DNA of 64,000 nucleotides, taken from positions 62,001 through 126,000 of the forward strand of contig JAHFCT010000004.1 in the NCBI GenBank assembly GCA_023249375.1, given 5' to 3'. The notes beneath the pieces are model-generated. The model searched no databases, had not been told where the DNA came from, and saw nothing but the letters and a program-made list of their open reading frames with translations. A program made the position numbers and the translations under genes. Origin of the DNA: Gemmatimonadota bacterium. GTDB lineage: Bacteria; Gemmatimonadota; Gemmatimonadetes; Gemmatimonadales; Gemmatimonadaceae. Positions 26,152-35,222 of the stretch are shown here, in pieces; the first letter of the stretch is position 1, and each line of letters starts with the position of its first letter.

Positions 26152-26457
26152 ATGGCAGCCAAGACCACTGGGTCGAAGGTCGCGCCGCTCGCCGATCGCG
26201 TCGTCATCAAGGCGATCGAGGAAGCCGAGCAGATGCGCGGTGGCCTGTACATCCCGGACACGGCGAAAGAAAAGCCGCAACAGGGCGAGATCATCGCCGT
26301 CGGCCCCGGGAAGTACGAAGACGGCAAGCTCGTTCCGATGGGCGTCAAGGTCGGCGACAAGGTGCTGTACGGCAAGTACAGCGGCACCGAGGTCACGATC
26401 GACGGCGAGAACTACCTGATCCTGCGTGAGTCCGACGTCCTCGCGGTTGTCAGCTAA
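26152..26457 (+). CDS. groS: Co-chaperonin GroES
   Basis: GroES caps the GroEL cavity during ATP-driven protein folding. The 101-residue protein has the family pattern [13 protein letters not shown], the mobile loop region ending near [13 protein letters not shown], and [14 protein letters not shown]. The ATG at 26152 is preferred to an upstream in-frame ATG at 26089 because a GAGGAG ribosome site (26138-26143) lies 8 bases before it and the earlier start falls inside the CIRCE operator. It is 45 bases upstream of groL. Confidence 0.96.
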   Translation: MAAKTTGSKVAPLADRVVIKAIEEAEQMRGGLYIPDTAKEKPQQGEIIAVGPGKYEDGKLVPMGVKVGDKVLYGKYSGTEVTIDGENYLILRESDVLAVVS

Positions 26458-28137
<1,680 letters not shown>

Positions 28138-28139
28138 AC

Positions 28140-28200
28140 TGAGATTGCGGATTTCGGATCACGGATCACGATTCGAGATCACGATTCAGGATTGCGATAC
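28140..28200. repeat. Intergenic GGATCACGGATCACGATT-type repeat after groL
   Basis: This stretch between groL and its terminator is built of overlapping near-copies of GATCACG and GATT words: GGATCACGGATCACGATT, then GAGATCACGATTCAGGATT. The same words occur in gaps at 8914-9061, 39350-39385, 55783-55824 and 56214-56270. It has no coding signs. Confidence 0.7.
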
Positions 28201-28204
28201 GGAT

Positions 28205-28232
28205 GGGGGGCCGAGCGAATGCTCGGCCCCCC
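28205..28232 (+). terminator. Terminator of groES-groEL
   Basis: A perfect 12-bp GC-rich stem (28205-28216 with 28221-28232) with a GAAT loop is followed by GTTTGC. It separates the chaperonin operon from the convergent hydrolase gene. Confidence 0.85.
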
Positions 28233-28249
28233 GTTTGCATCGCGCGCGG

Positions 28250-29047
28250 CTACAGGGCGAGTTGCATCTGCGGCGTGATCGGTTCGCCGGCGCGGGAGAC
28301 GGCGTCTTGCGCGGCGCAGGCGACGGCGCCGCGAAACGCTGTTCGCTTTAGCACATCCTTGGCTGCGGCGAGCGCGAGGCTCGGTTCGTTGTTCTGCTGG
28401 CTCAAGTGCGCCAGCAGCACCTGTCGAAGTCCCTTGTGCGCGATGCGCTGCAGCAGGCCGCCGGTCTGTCGATTGCTCAAGTGCCCGGTGGCACTCGCAA
28501 TGCGTGCCTGCAGGAACGGCGGATACGGACCAGTGCGCAGCATGATCTCGTCGTGGTTGCTCTCGAAGACCAGATAATCGAGGCGCTCGAACGCATCGCC
28601 CAGGGACTCAGGGACGTGGCCCAAATCAGTGGCCACGCCCACGCGGGCGCCGGAACGCCGCGCGGTGATCACTACGGCCGCGGGCTGCGCGGCGTCGTGC
28701 GGAACGGCCACGAGTTCCACGGTGCACTCGCCGACCGTCGGCGCGTCGCCATACGCTATGCGCATCTGCCGTTCGCGCGGAATGCCGGGAATGCCATCAA
28801 GCGTGCCGGCGGTGCTGATCACCGGCCAGTGCCACTTGGCCACCGCCTGCGCGAGCCCCTTCATGTGATCGATGTGCTCGTGCGTGACGATCACCGCGTC
28901 AATCGACGCCGGTGCGACGCCGGCCTCCGCGAGCCGTTTCGCGAGAATGCGCGGGCCGAGGCCGCAGTCGATGAGGAGGCGCGTGGCGCCGGCTTCCACC
29001 AGCGTGGCGTTCGCCTTGCTCCCGCTGGCCAGCGTGCAGACCCTCAT
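28250..29047 (-). CDS. MBL-fold metallohydrolase (YycJ/WalJ-like)
   Basis: The protein has the metallo-beta-lactamase motif THEHIDHMKG near residue 60 and an upstream LLIDCGLGPR segment, with a later ATDLGHV region and a C-terminal GHLSN motif. This is the YycJ/WalJ-like branch, thought to act as a nuclease or phosphodiesterase in the cytoplasm. The start MRVCTLASGSKAN at 29047 is typical for the family (LASGSxGN), while the longer frame upstream overlaps the neighbour. The ATG overlaps the stop of the GlmU-like gene by 4 bases, so the two are translated together. Substrate unknown. Confidence 0.88.
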   Translation of the reverse strand: MRVCTLASGSKANATLVEAGATRLLIDCGLGPRILAKRLAEAGVAPASIDAVIVTHEHIDHMKGLAQAVAKWHWPVISTAGTLDGIPGIPRERQMRIAYGDAPTVGECTVELVAVPHDAAQPAAVVITARRSGARVGVATDLGHVPESLGDAFERLDYLVFESNHDEIMLRTGPYPPFLQARIASATGHLSNRQTGGLLQRIAHKGLRQVLLAHLSQQNNEPSLALAAAKDVLKRTAFRGAVACAAQDAVSRAGEPITPQMQLAL

Positions 29048-30249
29048 ACCGACCAGCGCTGCCCATGCGCCAGCGTCAGCGCGCGACGGAGCCCGTCGGT
29101 GAGCGGCACGCCGCGGCGCGCGTGCACGCGCTCGGCGACCTCGAGGAACTTCTCGAGCGCAAAGACGCTGTGCGCGCCGCCGCCCCACGAGAATGGCGGC
29201 ACGACGGTGGAGCGAGCGGCCTGGTCAAAGACGTTGGCGCCTGCGCCCACCACCGTCCCGGTCACCAGCAGCGTCCCGATCGCCAACTTGGCGTGGTCGC
29301 CGATGAGCGAGCCAAGAAACTGCATGCCGGTGTCGGTCATCGCGCCTTCGGCCCACATCCGCACGGGCCCGTAGCTGTTCTTGAGATTGCTCGTCGTCGT
29401 GCCGGCGCCGAGGTTGGCCCAGCGGCCGATCACGGAATGCCCGACGAAGCCGTCGTGCGCCTTGTTGGCCTGGCCAAAGAACAGCGACACGCTCACTTCG
29501 CCGTGCACACGGCACTGCTCACCGATAGCGCTGGCCGCAACGCGCCCGCCGGCGACGACGCTGTCGGCCCCTACGTAGCACGGTCCGACGAGCCGCGTGA
29601 ACGACTGCACATGCGCGCCATGTCGCACGAGCAGCGGTCCCTGCTGTGCGTCGAGCAGCACGAACGGTTCGACGACGGCGCCGTCCTCGATGAACACTGG
29701 GTGCGTGCCCGCGAGCTTGACTCCGTCCAGCTGTCGCGGATCGCGCGTCGAGAGCGACGCGCCGAGTGCGGGAATGTCCGCGGCGAGCATGGCGGGGAGG
29801 TGACGGACGAGGTCCCACGCATGGTCAATCCACCAGCCGCGGAGCGGCGCCGTCCGCGTGCGCGGCGTGACCAACGTCTCGAGCGCGAGCGAACCGTCAG
29901 CCAACGCCAGCGGATCGAGCGCCGCCGCGAGTCTCACGGCGGCCACGCGTCCGTCCGCGACGAACACGTCGGCGTCCTCGAGCGCGGTGCCGAGCGCGGG
30001 GGCAAATCGCGCGTTCGCGAGGATGCTCCCCGCCGCGATGAGCTCGCTGGCCACGGGAGGCGTCCCCGTTTCGTCAAAGGTCGCGAGGTGCGGCGCACCG
30101 ATACGGGCGGCGATCGCGCCGTGCGCGAGCGGCTCCCAGCGTTCGCGCACCAGCACCGCGCCGGCACGCATCTCGCCAACGGGACGCACCAGCGAGAACG
30201 GCTCGAGCGCGCGCGCCGCTGCATCCTCGTACAGGATGATCGACTGCAC
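29044..30249 (-). CDS. Alternative GlmU-like sugar nucleotidyltransferase
   Basis: The 401-residue protein is weakly like nucleotidyltransferases at its N terminus (ILYEDAAARALEPFSLVRPVGEMRAG) and has a left-handed beta-helix in its C-terminal half, with hexapeptide-type turns (VVAGGRVAASAIGEQC, VIGRWANLGAGTTTSNLKN, GSLIGDHAKLAIG). This matches the alternative GlmU group seen in Bacteroidetes-type bacteria, which may make UDP-GlcNAc or a related nucleotide sugar. The usual GxGTRM loop of standard GlmU is absent. It lies 2 bases from manC and overlaps the MBL gene, so it is part of one sugar-nucleotide operon. Exact substrate is uncertain. Confidence 0.8.
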   Translation of the reverse strand: MQSIILYEDAAARALEPFSLVRPVGEMRAGAVLVRERWEPLAHGAIAARIGAPHLATFDETGTPPVASELIAAGSILANARFAPALGTALEDADVFVADGRVAAVRLAAALDPLALADGSLALETLVTPRTRTAPLRGWWIDHAWDLVRHLPAMLAADIPALGASLSTRDPRQLDGVKLAGTHPVFIEDGAVVEPFVLLDAQQGPLLVRHGAHVQSFTRLVGPCYVGADSVVAGGRVAASAIGEQCRVHGEVSVSLFFGQANKAHDGFVGHSVIGRWANLGAGTTTSNLKNSYGPVRMWAEGAMTDTGMQFLGSLIGDHAKLAIGTLLVTGTVVGAGANVFDQAARSTVVPPFSWGGGAHSVFALEKFLEVAERVHARRGVPLTDGLRRALTLAHGQRWSV

Positions 30250-30251
30250 GT

Positions 30252-31298
30252 TTACCGCCGTTCCCGCAGCGCCGTGGGCAGGGTTTCAAGCAGCGGCTTG
30301 AGGTTGCGCGCCATCGCTTCGGTGGTGACAAGCACCACGCCGTCGTGCTCCACCACCACGAGTCCGCGTACGCCGTAGAGCACCACGTCACTGCTTGCCG
30401 CGAAAACAACGTTGTCCGCCGCCTCGCGCAAATGCACGCGGCCATGCGCCACGTTGCCGTGGTCATCGGCGGCGCGCACGGTGCGAAGCGCCGACCACGT
30501 GCCGACGTCATTCCACCCAAAGTCCCCGGCCAGCACGAAGACGCGCGCGCTGCGTTCGAGCACGCCGACATCGACGGCGACCGGATGCGTCACTGCGGCG
30601 AAGAACGCCAAGGCATCGTCACCCGCCGTGTCGAGCGGACCGGCGACGGCAGGGCAGTGTTCGCGCAGTTCGTCGAGAAAGACGCCCACCGGCCATGCGA
30701 AGATTCCGGAGTTCCAGAGCGCGCCAGATGCGACCAGCGCATCGGCGCGATCCTGCGTGGGCTTCTCCACAAACCGCGCCACTCGCCGCGCCGCACCCTC
30801 GGTGGACTCTCCCACCTCGATGTACCCAAGCCCGGTGTCCGCATGCGTGGGAACGATCCCTACGGTCACCAGCCCGCGTGTCCGCACCGCCTCGGCAGCC
30901 GCGAGTTGCAACGCCGTGCGAAAGCGCGGCACATCGCGTATGGCCCAGTCGGCGTGCACCGAGATCATCACCGCGTCGGGGCCGGCGCGCTTGGCAATGC
31001 GGCTGGCCGCCCACGCGAGCGCGGCCGCGGTGCCGGCGGGACGTGGTTCGGCGAGCACGTGCTCGGCCGGAAGCTCCGGCGCGATGACGGCGACGCCTGC
31101 CGCCAGCTCGGCGTTGGTCAGCACCAGCGTCTGCGCGGCCGCCGCGACTGGCGCCAGCCGATCGAGCGTCTCCCGCAGCATCGGCCGGTCGGAGAGCAGC
31201 GGAAGGAACTGCTTGGGGCGCTCTGGGGTGCTCAATGGCCAGAAGCGTGAACCGACGCCGCCGGCGAGAATCACCACCCACGTGGAGGTGTCGCTCAC
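30252..31298 (-). CDS. manC: Mannose-1-phosphate guanylyltransferase
   Basis: This enzyme makes GDP-mannose from mannose 1-phosphate and GTP for surface glycans. The 348 residues open with the nucleotide loop LAGGVGSRFWPLST and PKQFLPLL, and continue with FVEKPTQDRA and the FGWNDVGTWSAL motif, all typical of the single-domain ManC/ManB-type guanylyltransferase without the C-terminal isomerase domain. A GTG start at 31298 overlaps the response-regulator stop by 4 bases. Together with the next gene it points to polysaccharide or glycoprotein synthesis. Confidence 0.93.
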   Translation of the reverse strand: MSDTSTWVVILAGGVGSRFWPLSTPERPKQFLPLLSDRPMLRETLDRLAPVAAAAQTLVLTNAELAAGVAVIAPELPAEHVLAEPRPAGTAAALAWAASRIAKRAGPDAVMISVHADWAIRDVPRFRTALQLAAAEAVRTRGLVTVGIVPTHADTGLGYIEVGESTEGAARRVARFVEKPTQDRADALVASGALWNSGIFAWPVGVFLDELREHCPAVAGPLDTAGDDALAFFAAVTHPVAVDVGVLERSARVFVLAGDFGWNDVGTWSALRTVRAADDHGNVAHGRVHLREAADNVVFAASSDVVLYGVRGLVVVEHDGVVLVTTEAMARNLKPLLETLPTALRERR

Positions 31299-31696
31299 GG
31301 CGTCCCCGGTGCGCCGGCGCTGTCGTCCACACCCGTCAGTTCCGCCACGCGCGCATACAGCCGTTTGGGGCTGAACGGTTTCGTGATGAAGTCGGAGGCG
31401 CCGAGGCGCATCGCCTCGTCGTAGCGCTGGTCTTGCCCCGCGGCGGTCAGAATGACGCAGGGGAGCGACGACCAGCGGGGGTCATTTCGCATACGGGCCA
31501 GCACCTCGAGCCCGCTGAGGTGGGGCATCATGAGGTCAAGCAGCACGAGTCGGATATCGGGGTTCGCGGCGAGGGCGTCCAACGCCTCGGTGCCGTCGAA
31601 CACCAGCGTCACCTGGAAGGGCCCCTGTTCGAGCTTCGTCTTGACGATGCGGCCGATGTGTGGTTCATCGTCGGCCACGAGCACGTGGCACGTCAT
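31295..31696 (-). CDS. Single-domain response regulator (CheY-like)
   Basis: The 133-residue protein consists of one receiver domain: the acidic pair in VADDEPHIG, the phospho-acceptor Asp in LVLLDLMMPHLSG near residue 52, the switch Thr in CVILTAAG and the conserved Lys in FITKPFSP. There is no output domain, so it must act through protein contacts. The ATG at 31696 gives the standard start (MTCHVLVADDE). It follows the roadblock gene by 13 bases and overlaps manC, suggesting a signalling input to the sugar-nucleotide operon or a shared role in polarity or motility. Confidence 0.93.
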   Translation of the reverse strand: MTCHVLVADDEPHIGRIVKTKLEQGPFQVTLVFDGTEALDALAANPDIRLVLLDLMMPHLSGLEVLARMRNDPRWSSLPCVILTAAGQDQRYDEAMRLGASDFITKPFSPKRLYARVAELTGVDDSAGAPGTP

Positions 31697-31709
31697 GCCG
31701 GGCGGCCGC

Positions 31710-32063
31710 TCAGACCAGCGACGCGATGTTCGCGCGATTGCGCCGCAGCTCGTACAGGAGCTGGGCGAGGTTGGCGGTCGGATGGGCAAGCACGAGGAGG
31801 ACCGCGTCGGGCGAGAGCGAGGAGACGATGGCGAACCCGCGCTCGTGCTCGAGCACCGCCATTTGCAGTCCACCGTGCTGGCCGGCGAGCCCGAGCTCCT
31901 CGGCGGCGAGCAGCACCGGCGGGACATGCGCTGCGACGTTGTCGGTATCGAAAGTGGGCAGCGCTTGTCCGTCAATCACGAGGCCGTCGCGACCGAGAAC
32001 GACGGCGGCCTGCACCCCCTCCCGATCCCGAATCGCTGCCACGAGGTCGCGAATGGTCGGCAT
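31710..32063 (-). CDS. Roadblock/LC7 domain protein
   Basis: The 117-residue protein has the roadblock/LC7 fold pattern: an N-terminal helix (TIRDLVAAIRDREGVQAAVVLGRDGL), a central helix (HVPPVLLAAEELGLAG) and C-terminal strands (GFAIVSSLSPDAVLLVLA). MglB, a member of this family, is the GTPase-activating partner of MglA in cell polarity. No MglA-like GTPase is in the window. The start at 32063 (MPTIRDL) fits the domain. It heads a five-gene minus-strand operon. The partner and function are inferred only. Confidence 0.85.
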   Translation of the reverse strand: MPTIRDLVAAIRDREGVQAAVVLGRDGLVIDGQALPTFDTDNVAAHVPPVLLAAEELGLAGQHGGLQMAVLEHERGFAIVSSLSPDAVLLVLAHPTANLAQLLYELRRNRANIASLV

Positions 32064-32112
32064 CGTCCCACTCCGGAGTAGAAAAGGTTGCCGAAGTGTA
32101 CGCTCCCCCAGA

Positions 32113-32133
32113 GCGAAGTCAAGCCGACTTCGC
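32113..32133. promoter_or_regulatory. Palindrome between divergent genes
   Basis: GCGAAGTC (32113-32120) and GACTTCGC (32126-32133) form an inverted repeat with a 5-base spacer; the flanking A-T pair (32112 and 32134) extends it to 9 bp. It sits in the 111-base gap between the divergent roadblock and lipoprotein genes, where an operator for both would be expected. It could also be a terminator, but no gene ends towards it. Confidence 0.45.
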
Positions 32134-32174
32134 TTCCTTTGACGTGGCCTGAACGCTACTTTCACCTGTATCTC

Positions 32175-32774
32175 ATGCACACTCCGAATCTCCTCCGTCG
32201 CCGCGGCACCCGCGCGGCGTTTGCGTCGTTCTGCTTGGCCCTCGCGGCACTCGCCTCGGCCGGGTGCAGCGACCCGTTCAAGCTCAAGGCGCAATATGCC
32301 AACGAGCCGTTCACCTACACCCTCTACTCGCTGTCGGGCAAGGGACCGGCCAATGCGCCCTCTGCGCTGGACCTGATGGCCCGCGCCACGATGAAGGTCG
32401 ACGGCAACTTCTCCTTTGACGTCGCCTTCGATGTGAACGCCAGCGGCAAGATTGTGGTCATCCCGCAGAAGCTCGTCGGCACGCCGATCAGCGGCTCTCG
32501 GGTCATGTACCTGCAGCGGCTGTCGGGCGCGTACGAGTCAGTGCTCGAAGCGCCGGCCCACAACTGGCTGGCCGACTCCACCGTGACGCTCGTACCAGGC
32601 GAGGTGGTGGGCGTAAAGCTCATCCCGTCGTCCTGCGTCTACCAGATCTCCAACGACGTCTACGCCAAGCTCGTCATCGACTCGGTTGGCCCGGGCGGCC
32701 TGCTCTATGGGCGTGGCGTGCTCAACCCGAACTGCGGTTTCAAGTCCTTCGCCGACGGCGTCCCGGAAAAATAG
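32175..32774 (+). CDS. Predicted lipoprotein of unknown function
   Basis: The 199-residue product has a lipoprotein signal: a basic N terminus (NLLRRRGTR), a hydrophobic core (FCLALAALA) and the lipobox ASAGC, so Cys would be lipidated near residue 36. The mature part looks beta-rich (TYTLYSLSGKGPANAP, SFDVAFDVNASGKIVVIP) and I recognise no family. The ATG at 32175 is chosen because it gives a proper signal; a longer frame from 32088 would put a non-signal stretch first. It ends 3 bases before serS and may be transcribed with it. Confidence 0.78.
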   Translation: MHTPNLLRRRGTRAAFASFCLALAALASAGCSDPFKLKAQYANEPFTYTLYSLSGKGPANAPSALDLMARATMKVDGNFSFDVAFDVNASGKIVVIPQKLVGTPISGSRVMYLQRLSGAYESVLEAPAHNWLADSTVTLVPGEVVGVKLIPSSCVYQISNDVYAKLVIDSVGPGGLLYGRGVLNPNCGFKSFADGVPEK

Positions 32775-32777
32775 GGT

Positions 32778-34052
32778 ATGCACGACATTCGGATGGTGCG
32801 TGAACAGTCGGCAGCGCTGCGCGACGGCATGCAACGCCGCGGCATGCTCGAACAGCTCGAGCCGGTCATCGCGCGGCTCGAATCGCTGGATCGCGAGCGC
32901 CGACAGACGATTCAGACCGTCGAAGAGAGGAAGGCCGCACGCAACGCGGCGAGCCAGGAAGTGGGCCGCAAGAAGAAGGCCGGCGAAGACGCTTCGGAAC
33001 TGCAGGCGCAGACGCGCGCGCTCGGCGAGGAGATTGCACGTCTTGAGGCGACGCTCAGCGACACCGAGGCCGCCATTCAGAAGGGTTTGTACGAAATTCC
33101 CAATGTGACGCTGGCGGAGGTGCCCGCCGGCGACGAGTCGAACAACACGGTGGTGCGCAGCTGGGGCACGCCACGCGCGACGGAGGGCGTGAAGCCGCAT
33201 TGGGAGGTGGGTGAGGCGCTCAAGCTCATCGACCTGCCGCGCGGCGCCAAGATCGCGGGGTCCGGTTTCATCGTCTTCCGCGGTGCCGGCGCACGCCTTG
33301 TGCGCGCGCTGATGAACCTGATGCTCGACCTGCACACGCGCGACCACGGCTACGACGAAACGTGGGTGCCAGTCGTCGTGAACCGCGCGTCGATGACGGG
33401 CACGGGCCAGCTTCCGAAGTTCGAAGACGACATGTACGGCCTCACGGACGATCAGGGGTTCCTCATCCCGACCGCGGAAGTGCCGGTCACGAACCTGTAT
33501 CGCGACGAGATCCTCGACGCCGCGCAGCTGCCCTTGGCGATGTGCGCCTACAGCCCGTGCTTCCGCCGCGAGGCGGGCGCCGCCGGCAAGGACACGCGCG
33601 GCCTGTTGCGCGTGCACCAGTTCGACAAGGTGGAACTGGTGCGCTACTGCCGTCCGGAGGATGGCGCGGCCCAGCTGGAGCTGCTCACGGGCCACGCCGA
33701 GCGCATCTTGCAGACGCTGGGGCTGCCGTATCGCGTCGTGCTGCTCGCCGCCGGTGACACCGGCTTCAGCAGCGCGATGACGTATGACCTCGAGGTCTTT
33801 GCGCCCGGTGTGGGCAAATGGCTTGAGGTGTCGTCCTGCTCGGTGTTCACCGACTATCAGGCGCGGCGCGCCAACATCCGCTTCCGCGCGGCGCCGGGCG
33901 AGAAGCCGCAGCACGTCTACACGCTGAACGGCTCCGCGCTCGCGTTCCCTCGCGTGATCGCGGCCATCCTCGAGCACTGCCAGCAACCCGACGGATCAGT
34001 CGTCGTGCCCGAAGCACTGCGCCCGTACGTCGGCCTCGACGTGCTGCGGTAG
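32778..34052 (+). CDS. serS: Seryl-tRNA synthetase
   Basis: SerS charges tRNA-Ser and also tRNA-Sec, which is of interest because this window holds selC. The 424-residue class II synthetase has the N-terminal coiled-coil arm (residues 30-100, RQTIQTVEERKAARNAASQE), motif 2 in CFRREAGAAGKDTRGLLRVHQF and motif 3 in LNGSALAFPRVIAAILE. The start MHDIRMVREQ is standard. The downstream histidine kinase begins 3 bases after its stop. Confidence 0.97.
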   Translation: MHDIRMVREQSAALRDGMQRRGMLEQLEPVIARLESLDRERRQTIQTVEERKAARNAASQEVGRKKKAGEDASELQAQTRALGEEIARLEATLSDTEAAIQKGLYEIPNVTLAEVPAGDESNNTVVRSWGTPRATEGVKPHWEVGEALKLIDLPRGAKIAGSGFIVFRGAGARLVRALMNLMLDLHTRDHGYDETWVPVVVNRASMTGTGQLPKFEDDMYGLTDDQGFLIPTAEVPVTNLYRDEILDAAQLPLAMCAYSPCFRREAGAAGKDTRGLLRVHQFDKVELVRYCRPEDGAAQLELLTGHAERILQTLGLPYRVVLLAAGDTGFSSAMTYDLEVFAPGVGKWLEVSSCSVFTDYQARRANIRFRAAPGEKPQHVYTLNGSALAFPRVIAAILEHCQQPDGSVVVPEALRPYVGLDVLR

Positions 34053-34055
34053 GCG

Positions 34056-35222
34056 ATGCATCGCCGGGTGCCGGTGGTTCTCGTCGCGCTCGGCCTCCTG
34101 CTGTTGCTGGGGTCGTATGTCTGGTACGCGCAACGCGTGGTAGATGAGCTGCGTGGAGAGGCAGAACGCACCGGCCGGATGTTCGCGCGCGTGTACGGCG
34201 CGCTCGTCGACAGCTCTGACGCATCGGGCACTGCCGCGCTGATGGACTTGTCGCGCGAAATTCGCGAGCTCGGCGTGCCGGTCATCGTGTCGGACCTGCA
34301 GGGACGGCCGACGTCCTTTGCGAACGTGCCGGGCTACGGCGACGGCATGCTCGGACCCAACGACCCGCGCGCCGCCGCCCTCGCCGCGATGACGCAGACG
34401 CTTGACCGGCAGAACCACCCCGTCGAAGAGCCGGGCATCGGCAAGATCCATTTCGGCAACACGCCGCTCGTGCGCGGGCTCAAGATCATCCCGCTGCTGC
34501 AGGTCGCCGTGCTCTGTATGCTGATCGTCGCCGGCATCATGGCGCTGGGCGTGCGCGCCCGCGCCGAGCGAGAACGTGTCTGGGCGGGCATGGCGCGCGA
34601 GGCCGCGCACCAGCTGGGGACGCCCTTGTCGTCACTGCAGGGCTGGCTCGAATTGCTCGCCGAGCGCGAGGGTGACCCCGCGGCCGATTCTGCGCGCCAG
34701 CATATGCACGGCGATGTGGAGCGCCTTGAGCGCGTGGCACATCGGTTCGAACGCATCGGCCGTCCGCCCAAGCTCGTCACGATGGACGTGGCGGATTCCG
34801 TCGAGGGCGTCGTGAACTATTTCCGGGCCCGCGTGCCGACGCTGGCCAACACAGTGGCGCTGACCTTCGAGCGCGGCGATGGCCCGCTCGTTGTCCCCGC
34901 GGATCGCGTGCTGCTCGAGTGGGCGGTGGAGTCGCTGGTGAAGAATGCGGTGGATGCGCTCGCGGGGCGGGGCGGCACCATCGCCGTGCGCGTCGACCGC
35001 GCCGCGGGGAGCGGAGCGCGCGTACGCGTCGCGGATGACGGTCCGGGCATTCCGCCAGCGTTGCGCCGGAAGATCTTCGCCGCGGGATTCACCACCAAGG
35101 AGCGCGGCTGGGGCATCGGCCTGCCGCTGGCGCGGCGCATCGTCGAAGAGTCCCACCGCGGCCGGCTGCTGCTTGTACCGTCCGATCGCGGGGCGGTCTT
35201 CGACGTGATCCTCCCCGGATGA
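34056..35222 (+). CDS. Membrane sensor histidine kinase
   Basis: The 388-residue kinase has two membrane segments (about residues 6-26 and 148-168) enclosing a sensor region of roughly 120 residues, then HisKA with the phospho-acceptor His185 in AREAAHQLGTPLSSL, and HATPase motifs (NAVDALAG N box, DDGPGIP, TTKERGWGIGLPLARRI). The region is full length for a simple kinase without HAMP or PAS. No response regulator gene is adjacent, so its partner is unknown. Its stop overlaps the helicase ATG. Confidence 0.92.
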   Translation: MHRRVPVVLVALGLLLLLGSYVWYAQRVVDELRGEAERTGRMFARVYGALVDSSDASGTAALMDLSREIRELGVPVIVSDLQGRPTSFANVPGYGDGMLGPNDPRAAALAAMTQTLDRQNHPVEEPGIGKIHFGNTPLVRGLKIIPLLQVAVLCMLIVAGIMALGVRARAERERVWAGMAREAAHQLGTPLSSLQGWLELLAEREGDPAADSARQHMHGDVERLERVAHRFERIGRPPKLVTMDVADSVEGVVNYFRARVPTLANTVALTFERGDGPLVVPADRVLLEWAVESLVKNAVDALAGRGGTIAVRVDRAAGSGARVRVADDGPGIPPALRRKIFAAGFTTKERGWGIGLPLARRIVEESHRGRLLLVPSDRGAVFDVILPG

